Shown piece after piece: positions 1-5,161 of a stretch of 5,161 nucleotides of DNA. Source of the DNA: Pseudomonadales bacterium (GTDB taxonomy: Bacteria; Pseudomonadota; Gammaproteobacteria; Pseudomonadales; Azotimanducaceae); the NCBI GenBank assembly GCA_028822125.1, contig JAPKEK010000244.1, forward strand, positions 1 through 5,161, in the 5' to 3' direction. The position numbers were made by a program, and so were the translations under genes. Every line of letters begins with the position of its first letter. The first letter of the stretch is position 1. The notes under the pieces were generated by a model. The model was given only the letters and a program-made list of their open reading frames with translations, searched no databases and was not told the DNA's origin.

Positions 1-1
1 T

Positions 2-280
2 GCACAGGGTCGGAACATTAGGACCATCGAGTCCCTGAAACAGAATGATAATTTTAGTGCAGTACAAACTGCCTGGCTTGAGGAGGACGTTGCCCAGTGC
101 GGATATTGTCAGTCGGGCCAGATTATGGCCGCAACCGCATTACTTGAGAAGAACCCTGATCCAGATGAAGAAGCGATCAACGAGGCGATGTCGGGACACA
201 TTTGCCGCTGCGGCACTTATCCCCGTATTAGACTTGCAATTAAAAGCGCCTCTCACCGATTATCCCGGGGTGAGTCATGA
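2..280 (+). CDS. [2Fe-2S] subunit of an IorA-type molybdenum hydroxylase (5' end cut by window)
   Basis: This is the small iron-sulfur subunit that passes electrons from the molybdenum centre of the partner encoded immediately downstream. Only the last 92 residues are visible; the frame is open from base 2 to the TGA at 278-280. Seen: a GRNIRTIES stretch that in this family closes the N-terminal plant-ferredoxin-like domain, then a helical second domain with CGYC (Cys33 and Cys36 of the fragment) and CRC (Cys68 and Cys70). This is the CxxC...CxC set that binds the second [2Fe-2S] cluster. The surrounding QCGYCQSGQIM and HICRCGTYPRI are typical of the isoquinoline 1-oxidoreductase alpha subunit and related xanthine oxidase family proteins. 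Family members are about 150-160 residues, so some 60 residues, including the first cluster domain, lie upstream. Its stop overlaps the next start by four bases, which supports translational coupling. The family is secure; the substrate is unknown. Confidence 0.93.
   Translation, partial: AQGRNIRTIESLKQNDNFSAVQTAWLEEDVAQCGYCQSGQIMAATALLEKNPDPDEEAINEAMSGHICRCGTYPRIRLAIKSASHRLSRGES
267..274 (+). promoter_or_regulatory. Ribosome binding site inside the [2Fe-2S] subunit gene
   Basis: GGGGTGAG lies two bases before the ATG at 277, within the last codons of the upstream gene. Combined with the ATGA stop/start overlap, it fixes the start of the large subunit and suggests coupled translation of the two partners in equal amounts. 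Confidence 0.55.
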
Positions 281-2457
281 GCAGCACAACCCGTCGTGAC
301 TTTCTGAAGCAATCTGCGGTCGCGAGCGCGGGCACCATTCTGGTTGGATTTCAGCTTCCCGTGTTTGCGAAAAAAGAAGCCCTGGTAACCGATGCATTTA
401 TTCGCCTTGAACTTGACGGTGCAGTAACACTGATGATGAATCACGCTGAATTCGGAAATGGTGCCTACACCAGTCTGTCAATGATGGTCGCTGAAGAATT
501 GGACCTCGACTGGCAGACCATCAAGCTGGAAGCTGCGCCTACAGAACAACGTTACTACAGCCCGCTGTTCGGTGAGTACCTAACTGCCGGGAGTGTCTCC
601 ACGGCGAGTTCCTTTATGCCGATGCGTGAAGCTGGCGCCAGAACCAGACAATTGCTGCTTGAAGCAGCGTCGATCCACTTTAATGCGCCGATCAATTCGC
701 TGCGAACAGCCAACAGCAAGGTGCATCACCAAGATGGCAGATCTGTTTCCTACGCGGATTTGATCAGCGTAGTGGAAGCTAATGGCTTGAAGCCACCTGA
801 AAAAGCCAAACTAAAGAACCCGAATGAGTTTGCAGTATTGGGCAAACCCCAGAGACGAATTGAAGCACCAGACAAGGTAGACGGTTCTGCAATCTTCGGC
901 AGTGATATCCGATTTGACGACATGCTGTTCGCATCTGTCGTTCGCCCACCTGTGTATGGCGGGTTTGCACGGGATTTCGATGGGACTGCTGCTAAGGCTA
1001 TCAAAGGTGTTGTCCGGGTCAAAAAAATCGACGCAGGAATTGCAGTACTCGCCCGAGATTACTGGACCGCAAAGAAAGCAGCTGGTCTGGTAAAAGTCAA
1101 CTGGGAAAACGGTGGTAACGGCAGGCTTTCAACGACGGGTTACTCGATTGAGTATCGAAAATTGAGCGACAAACCAGGATTGCTGGCAGAAAATATCGGC
1201 AAGGCCGAACAGATCATTGCTGAAACCGAAGATGGACTGGTGATCGAGTCGGTCTATGAAATGCCTTATCTCGCTCACGCAACCATGGAGCCGATGAATT
1301 GCACGGCCAAGTTAGCGGGTGATCACTGTGAAATCTGGGTCGGCACCCAATATCAAAGTAACGATCGTACCGTGGTTGCAAAAATGCTGGGTGTCCCGGA
1401 AGAAAACGTCGTTATAAATCGAACCCTGTCGGGTGGCACTTTCGGGCGAAGGGCGAGCAAAACTGCCGACTTTGTCACTGACGCCGTGCAGGCAGCCAGT
1501 GGTGAAAACGTCCCGGTACAGGTGATCTGGTCTCGTGAAGAAGATATTCGTGGAGGCCACTATCGACCACAATTTATTCACCGCCTCAAGGGCGTGCTCG
1601 ATAAGGAAGGATATCCACTGGCCTGGCATCAAAGAGTGGTTGGCAAATCTATCATGCAAAACACTAAGCATGATCCGGCCTATATGGTGAGAGGCATGGA
1701 CATCTATTCACTGGATGGCTGTTTGCAGGAACCGTTTGGTGTCTTCCCTTACGGCACGTCCTACCAGATACCCAATCATCGAATCGAAAGCCACAATCCC
1801 CCAAAGACTGGCGTTCGACCACATGAATGGCGAGCCGTCGGACATACCCATACAGGTATCGCTTACGAATGTTTCCTCGACGAGCTTGCGGACAAAGGTA
1901 ACAAGGATCCCCTTGATCTGCGTCTTCACCTGTCACGAAATCACACGCGCATGCACGACCTGTTACAGAAGCTGAAGAAAGTTTCAAACTGGGAAAAGCG
2001 ACTTGAAGCAGGCAGAGGTCGCGGTATGGCTGCCCGGGTTTATTCCAACTCGTGGATTACACAGTCAGTCGAATTGACGGTTGATGAAGACGGCAGCTAT
2101 TCGGTCGACAAAGTTTTTTGTGTCGTAGATTGCGGTTTCGCCGTCAATCCATTGGGAATCCAAGGGCAGATTGAAGGTGGCATTATGCTGGGGCTGAATG
2201 CCGTTGCCTACGGTGCCATCGATGTTGTTGATGGCCGGGTTGTACAGAGCAATTTCCATGATTATCGGCCACTCAGAATACACCAGATGCCCGAGGTGGA
2301 AGTACACATCATACCGAGTGAGCATCCTCCTACCGGCGTTGGTGAACAATCCACTACCCCCATCGCACCAGCCATCGTCAACGCAATTTTTAACGCAACC
2401 GGAAAGCGAGTGCGAGACTTCCCACTGGATCGCCAGGGTTTTGTTCTAAAGGGCTAA
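277..2457 (+). CDS. Molybdopterin-binding subunit of an IorB-type (xanthine oxidase family) hydroxylase, Tat-exported
   Basis: Catalytic large subunit of a molybdenum hydroxylase, which inserts oxygen from water into an aromatic, N-heterocyclic or aldehyde carbon and hands the electrons to the [2Fe-2S] partner. The 726 residues are full length for the IorB group. Seen: a Tat signal at the N-terminus (TRRDFLK, Arg6-Arg7, then a hydrophobic stretch to about Ala31, possible cleavage in PVFA-KKEA), so the complex should act in the periplasm. An IorB-like N-terminal region covers about 38-175, the hammerhead domain starts near 189 (GKPQRRIEAPDKVDG), and cofactor-binding repeats follow: MEPMNCT (337-343), GGTFGRR (386-392), WRAVGHTH (518-525), GIQGQIEGG (627-635). 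GVGEQ carries Glu690, the position of the catalytic glutamate in this family. No FAD subunit is seen downstream, as expected for two-subunit IorAB enzymes that usually donate electrons to a cytochrome or membrane acceptor. The cofactor is probably molybdopterin cytosine dinucleotide (family knowledge). Relatives include membrane aldehyde dehydrogenases, so the substrate is open. Confidence 0.94.
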   Translation: MSSTTRRDFLKQSAVASAGTILVGFQLPVFAKKEALVTDAFIRLELDGAVTLMMNHAEFGNGAYTSLSMMVAEELDLDWQTIKLEAAPTEQRYYSPLFGEYLTAGSVSTASSFMPMREAGARTRQLLLEAASIHFNAPINSLRTANSKVHHQDGRSVSYADLISVVEANGLKPPEKAKLKNPNEFAVLGKPQRRIEAPDKVDGSAIFGSDIRFDDMLFASVVRPPVYGGFARDFDGTAAKAIKGVVRVKKIDAGIAVLARDYWTAKKAAGLVKVNWENGGNGRLSTTGYSIEYRKLSDKPGLLAENIGKAEQIIAETEDGLVIESVYEMPYLAHATMEPMNCTAKLAGDHCEIWVGTQYQSNDRTVVAKMLGVPEENVVINRTLSGGTFGRRASKTADFVTDAVQAASGENVPVQVIWSREEDIRGGHYRPQFIHRLKGVLDKEGYPLAWHQRVVGKSIMQNTKHDPAYMVRGMDIYSLDGCLQEPFGVFPYGTSYQIPNHRIESHNPPKTGVRPHEWRAVGHTHTGIAYECFLDELADKGNKDPLDLRLHLSRNHTRMHDLLQKLKKVSNWEKRLEAGRGRGMAARVYSNSWITQSVELTVDEDGSYSVDKVFCVVDCGFAVNPLGIQGQIEGGIMLGLNAVAYGAIDVVDGRVVQSNFHDYRPLRIHQMPEVEVHIIPSEHPPTGVGEQSTTPIAPAIVNAIFNATGKRVRDFPLDRQGFVLKG
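2449..2453 (+). promoter_or_regulatory. Probable ribosome binding site for the permease
   Basis: AAGGG sits 10 bases before the ATG at 2464, overlapping the last codons of the large-subunit gene. The spacing is slightly long, but no better site is present, and the position fits an operon in which the permease is translated right after the hydroxylase. Confidence 0.35.
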
Positions 2458-2463
2458 TTACAG

Positions 2464-3666
2464 ATGCGAGAGTCCGAACTACTGAATCATTCAGGGCTGC
2501 TGATCAGTGCCTGCCTTGGCGTCATCTGCAGCTCGATCGTACTGCCATTTTATTCCATTGGCGTTTTCGTGATCCCGATCACCACAGAGTTTGGCTGGAC
2601 CCGGGCTGAGTTCCAGTTGGCAATTCTATTTAGTACAGGTACCGGCATCATGACAGCACCCGTTGTCGGCATGCTGATAGAGAAATTTGGCGCTAGAATA
2701 GTCGCGCTTTGCGGGCTTGTAGGACTCAGTGCTGCGTTTCTATTCGCGGCTACCACATCAAATCTCTGGCAACTCTATGCTGCCTACACATTAATGGCGC
2801 TTTTGGGCGCTGGAACTATTCCCGTCACCTGGACTGCCGCCGTGACGGCGCAGTTTGAAACCCAACGCGGGTTCGCGCTGGGCCTGGTACTCAGTGGCAC
2901 CGGTTTGTGTGCAGTCCTGATTCCACCTGCTGTTGCGTTTATTACTGAAACCTGGGGTTGGCGCATGGCCTACATTTTTCTCGCATGCCTGCCTGTATTT
3001 GTTTCAGGACCCGTGGTATTGCGATGGTTCTGGCCACCGGGAGAGGCGAAAAGTAAAGAACACGCTGCCGCGCCAGAGAAAGGTCTTTCCTTGGCCGAGG
3101 CCATGCGTGGCTATCGATTCTGGGTACTGCTTGTTTCAATATTTCTTGTCTACATCGCGATGTCCGGTATGGTACCGAACCTGATCCCTGCACTAACGGA
3201 CGCGGGAATACCCGTGGCAGATGCCGCAAGGGCGATCAGCGTATTCGGCATCGCCGTTATCGCTGGCAGACTCATTGTTGGCTATCTGGTGGATTCACTA
3301 TGGGCGCCTGGTGTTGCTTTTGTGGCGATCTGTCTGCCAGTGGCAGGTAGCCTTCTGCTAGTCGACATCACTTCAGTTCACCTGGCGATGTTTGCAGCTT
3401 TCCTGCTGGGACTGGCAGCAGGTGCGGAATTGGATCTGATGAGTTTTCTTGCTGCTAAATATTTTGGACTTCTACACTACCCGCGTATCTATGCTTGGAT
3501 GTACGCAGCACTGGCGCTGGCATCAGGAATTGCGCCGATGCTATTCGCATGGGTGTTCGATCAGACTGCGAGCTATGACATTGGCTTCATGGTCGGATCC
3601 GGGTGTTTCATGATTGGCGCGGTGATGTTACTGATGTTGGGCCGATATCCGCGCTGGCAGGCGTGA
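2464..3666 (+). CDS. MFS permease, monocarboxylate/oxalate-formate antiporter-like
   Basis: Inner-membrane secondary transporter of 400 residues with 12 predicted helices, read from hydrophobicity: about 11-36, 50-72, 78-98, 102-126, 137-159, 166-190, then a charged cytoplasmic loop 191-217, and 219-241, 256-279, 283-301, 304-325, 343-366, 372-394. The MFS loop 2-3 signature is present as GMLIEKFGAR (69-78), with a related half-repeat GRLIVGYLVD (268-277). RGFALGLVLSGTG in helix 5 (135-147) and GAELDLMSFLAAKYFG around helices 10-11 (320-335) resemble MFS carriers of organic anions in the monocarboxylate/oxalate-formate group. It starts six bases after the hydroxylase stop, so it is almost certainly co-transcribed and probably takes up the hydroxylase substrate or moves the oxidised product; this role is inferred only from position. 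No cargo can be assigned. The chosen ATG gives a short polar N-terminus before helix 1, normal for the family. Confidence 0.9.
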   Translation: MRESELLNHSGLLISACLGVICSSIVLPFYSIGVFVIPITTEFGWTRAEFQLAILFSTGTGIMTAPVVGMLIEKFGARIVALCGLVGLSAAFLFAATTSNLWQLYAAYTLMALLGAGTIPVTWTAAVTAQFETQRGFALGLVLSGTGLCAVLIPPAVAFITETWGWRMAYIFLACLPVFVSGPVVLRWFWPPGEAKSKEHAAAPEKGLSLAEAMRGYRFWVLLVSIFLVYIAMSGMVPNLIPALTDAGIPVADAARAISVFGIAVIAGRLIVGYLVDSLWAPGVAFVAICLPVAGSLLLVDITSVHLAMFAAFLLGLAAGAELDLMSFLAAKYFGLLHYPRIYAWMYAALALASGIAPMLFAWVFDQTASYDIGFMVGSGCFMIGAVMLLMLGRYPRWQA

Positions 3667-3675
3667 ACGCCAGCG
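3652..3675 (+). terminator. Stem-loop across the permease stop codon; weak terminator candidate
   Basis: CGCTGGC (3652-3658) pairs perfectly with GCCAGCG (3669-3675) around a 10-base loop that contains the permease TGA. A competing smaller hairpin, GGCG-TGAA-CGCC, can form at 3660-3671. No T-run follows (the next bases are TCCCATG), so it does not meet the usual criteria for an intrinsic terminator. It could instead protect the 3' end of the operon message, or be chance. Confidence 0.3.
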
Positions 3676-3732
3676 TCCCATGTTCAAAGTAGTATTCACT
3701 GTGAAGTTTTGAATTACCACAATCGAGCAACA

Positions 3733-4236
3733 ATGAAGAATCTGATCACAGCGAGACTGTCGTTCTGCGAAATTAAATGCACAGATGCAAAGTTCATCCG
3801 TGAAATCCTCAACCAACCTGGTTACCTGCCACATATTGGGGATCGTGAAGTCAGAACAATTGAACAAGCAGAGGAAACTATCACTGAGAAGTTTGCCTAT
3901 AGTTCTGAGGGCTTCGGATTCTATCTGATGCAGCGACGCGACGATGATGAAGTTGTCGGTTTCGCCGGTATCGTGGATCGTGATTTTCTTGATACACCCG
4001 ACATCGGGTATGCGCTTCTCCAGCGACACGAAGGCAATGGTTATGCGACTGAAGCAGCAAGTGCGATTCTGGATCATGCAAGAACAAGCATGCAGCTAAA
4101 GCGCGTCGGCGCCATTATCTCCACAGGAAATGATCGTTCCATTTCTGTTGTCCAACGAATCGGCATGAAATTTCTCAAACAGGTTCAATATCCAGACGAA
4201 CAAGAGCTTGTCAATTCTTACATCATCGAAAGTTGA
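3733..4236 (+). CDS. GNAT family N-acetyltransferase, RimJ/RimL-like
   Basis: Cytoplasmic acetyl-CoA-dependent N-acetyltransferase of 167 residues from the ATG at 3733. Seen: the N-terminal strand ITARLSFCEI (5-14) followed by an acidic helix region, and NQPGYLPHIGDREVRTIEQA (27-46), typical of the Acetyltransf_3 group. The acetyl-CoA motif is QRHEGNGYATEAA (97-109), matching the family pattern R/Q-x-x-G-x-G/A. A C-terminal motif, GNDRSISVVQRIGMKF (132-147), corresponds to the usual N-x-x-S-x-x-V-x-x-K-x-G-F block. A TTG at 3709 would add eight residues (MNYHNRAT), but family members begin just before the LxTxRL strand, so the ATG is preferred. Neither start has a convincing Shine-Dalgarno sequence. 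The acceptor substrate could be a ribosomal protein N-terminus, an antibiotic or a small amine; nothing here decides. It follows the permease by 66 bases on the same strand, so it may be in the operon's tail or independent. Confidence 0.88.
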   Translation: MKNLITARLSFCEIKCTDAKFIREILNQPGYLPHIGDREVRTIEQAEETITEKFAYSSEGFGFYLMQRRDDDEVVGFAGIVDRDFLDTPDIGYALLQRHEGNGYATEAASAILDHARTSMQLKRVGAIISTGNDRSISVVQRIGMKFLKQVQYPDEQELVNSYIIES

Positions 4237-4250
4237 ATTTGGCGCTGATC

Positions 4251-4490
4251 CTAGTTGCCAATGAAAATCCGGTTCAGGTGATGAATGATGCGCCTGGGTT
4301 TCGTTAGACCACCCTCTCTCGTGCCAGAATGGCCATGCCAGACCGTAGGATATTGCGCCAGGCTTTCAAGCGTCAGAAAAGTTGCATCGGCAATTTGCCA
4401 CGCATCTCCTTTCAGACTTACACCGCTTGGGGCGCAGCAATTTCCGTTAATTTCTGGGGTCAGTAAATGAGCACTAGCGGTTGTTATCAA
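4251..4490 (-). other. Unidentified open frame in the convergent intergenic gap (possible small gene, remnant or dispersed repeat)
   Basis: The 250-base gap between the acetyltransferase and the symporter carries a minus-strand frame of 79 residues. It opens with a TTG that overlaps the symporter TGA by four bases (TTGA) and ends at a TAG at 4251-4253. The translation looks protein-like rather than shadow-like: for example KGDAWQIADATFLTLESLAQ and then TVWHGHSGTREGG. Codons in this central part are of ordinary coding type. I do not recognise a domain, there is no good ribosome binding site at the TTG, and an internal ATG follows GGAG with no spacing. The plus strand is also open at 4285-4470 but reads like a complement artefact, rich in Ser, Pro and Arg. 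The minus-strand run CTGACCCCAGAAATTA (around 4448-4463) is the kind of string I associate with dispersed intergenic repeats in gammaproteobacteria, but this is memory, not a match. Confidence 0.25.
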
Positions 4491-4494
4491 CCGC
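4477..4494 (-). terminator. Perfect 7-bp hairpin at the symporter stop codon; possible terminator
   Basis: GCGGTTG (4477-4483) and CAACCGC (4488-4494) are perfectly complementary around a TTAT loop, and the symporter TGA (4487-4489 on the minus strand) sits in the stem/loop junction. The compact GC-containing stem is terminator-like, but the bases that follow in the minus direction (TAGTGCTCATTT) lack a clean T-run. It is symmetrical enough to work for transcription from either side of this convergent gap. Confidence 0.35.
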
Positions 4495-5161
4495 CATCGG
4501 TGATCGCTGCGCGAATCCGACTGTGTTCTGCACGCGATAGATCATAAAAACTTGCGGCTACTACAGTGATGCCAATCATCAGCAGAACACCAGGCCCCAT
4601 GGCCATGGCGAGGGTCCGCAGAGACTCGGGATTAATCGTCTCCACCGTTGCGTTGCGTTGAATTCCCGCCAGATCTACTACAACCCCGGAGACCACGATA
4701 CCAAAGCCGCCAATCGCCTTGGCCGCAAACGATGAAGCAGCAAAATAGATGCCTTCGTTTCTGTTGCCGTGTTTTTCCTCATGCTGGTCGGTTATATCAG
4801 CGATCATCGAACCTATCATGACAGTCAGAACGCCAATACCCATGCTGCAAATAGCGTTGGCCGTCATCACAAGATAAAACAATAAAGGGTCGCCTGGTTT
4901 CGGGAAGAGCCCCAACAGGCTTAGGATGATAGGCAAAGTATTCCATAGCGCGTACCAGATGAGCCCTCCCATCAGCAAAGTTTTCTTTTCCTGAAAGATA
5001 CGCCCCAATGGCGCCGCCAGCCCTGCACCAAGAAAACTACCCAGAATAGAGGCTGGAAAACTAAGCCCGATCAGCTCCAGGCTGAATTCAAAGTAAAGGG
5101 TACCCAGATAAATCGACATCCTGGATATAGGGAAGAACCGAGGTAGAGGCGATCGTGAGAA
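4487..5161 (-). CDS. GPH-type (MelB-like, MFS_2) cation symporter, C-terminal half, 5' end beyond window
   Basis: Inner-membrane symporter of the glycoside-pentoside-hexuronide:cation family, which couples uptake of a sugar or other organic solute to sodium or protons. The visible part is the second six-helix half; family members are about 440-480 residues. Numbering from the Met at 5119: SIYLGTLYFEFS (2-13) is the end of helix 7, then helices at about 17-38, 49-71, 78-105, 128-152 and 171-192, and a normal C-terminus with YDLSRAEHSRIRAA. The family signature is clear in SMIADITDQHEEKHGNRNEG (104-123), which keeps the D-x-x-D-x-x-E and G-x-R-x-E pattern, followed by FAAKAIGG (131-138), whose Lys134 aligns with a functionally important lysine of MelB. 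The frame stays open to the window edge, but the 14 residues before Met1 are Arg/Pro-rich and unlike a membrane helix, so a frameshift near 5120 is possible (see findings). The solute is unknown. The gene is convergent with the acetyltransferase and not part of the hydroxylase operon. Confidence 0.82.
   Translation of the reverse strand, partial: FSRSPLPRFFPISRMSIYLGTLYFEFSLELIGLSFPASILGSFLGAGLAAPLGRIFQEKKTLLMGGLIWYALWNTLPIILSLLGLFPKPGDPLLFYLVMTANAICSMGIGVLTVMIGSMIADITDQHEEKHGNRNEGIYFAASSFAAKAIGGFGIVVSGVVVDLAGIQRNATVETINPESLRTLAMAMGPGVLLMIGITVVAASFYDLSRAEHSRIRAAITDGG

Noticed and set aside
3709..3732. TTG start giving a longer acetyltransferase
   Set aside because: The extra eight residues precede the conserved first strand of the family and have no support; the ATG at 3733 gives the usual N-terminus.
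3681..3732. Possible promoter (TTCAAA as a -35 box) upstream of the acetyltransferase
   Set aside because: No recognisable -10 box lies 16-18 bases downstream, so a promoter cannot be supported.
3628..4077. Long minus-strand open frame opposite the acetyltransferase
   Set aside because: Its translation shows no domain and it lies fully opposite genes with clear family motifs, so it is a shadow frame.
4239..4261. TTGGC...GCCAA inverted repeat just after the acetyltransferase stop
   Set aside because: Only 5 bp with a 13-base loop and no T-run; too weak to call a terminator.
4302..4309. GTTAGAC, resembling an integron attC core site
   Set aside because: No partner RYYYAAC core at a suitable distance and no paired inner boxes were found on either strand, and no integrase or cassette structure is present.
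4325..4345. Direct repeat GCCAGA and nested TGGCCATGCCA in the gap
   Set aside because: Short and imperfect, occurring once each; no array or mobile element boundary can be built from it.
4285..4470. Plus-strand 61-residue open frame in the convergent gap
   Set aside because: It is the complement of the more protein-like minus frame, has no ribosome binding site, and its composition (Ser, Pro, Arg-rich) is typical of a shadow frame.

Overview
The window (roughly half G+C) looks like part of a proteobacterial chromosome, most likely from an aerobic gammaproteobacterium. This is inferred from Shine-Dalgarno-like sites, a Tat-exported molybdenum hydroxylase and the mix of protein families; no taxonomic marker gene is present. 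Five protein genes are visible, two of them cut by the window edges. I see no rRNA, tRNA, CRISPR array or complete insertion sequence.

Bases 2-3666, plus strand: a tightly packed three-gene block. The C-terminal half of a [2Fe-2S] subunit overlaps by 4 bases (ATGA) a 726-residue molybdopterin-binding subunit with a Tat signal. Together they form a two-subunit molybdenum hydroxylase of the isoquinoline 1-oxidoreductase (IorAB) type within the xanthine oxidase family. Six bases later comes a 400-residue major facilitator permease resembling the monocarboxylate/oxalate-formate group. The simplest reading is a catabolic module in which the hydroxylase oxidises a small, probably aromatic, N-heterocyclic or aldehyde compound in the periplasm and the permease moves the substrate or product across the inner membrane. 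The actual compound cannot be read from the sequence.

Bases 3667-4236, plus strand: after a 66-base gap that begins with a stem-loop over the permease stop codon lies a GNAT N-acetyltransferase of the RimJ/RimL type. It has no clear functional link to the hydroxylase.

Bases 4237-4486: the gap between convergent genes. It holds an open frame of protein-like composition on the minus strand that I cannot identify, and a 7-bp perfect hairpin next to the downstream gene's stop codon.

Bases 4487-5161, minus strand: the C-terminal half of a GPH-type (MelB-like, MFS_2) cation symporter whose 5' end is beyond the window. The reading frame near base 5120 looks disturbed: the in-frame residues upstream are Arg/Pro-rich where a membrane helix is expected, and another frame reads better there.

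I found no strong case for a new system. The items most worth a second look are the unidentified frame in the convergent gap, the possible frameshift in the symporter, and the unknown substrate of the hydroxylase-permease module.
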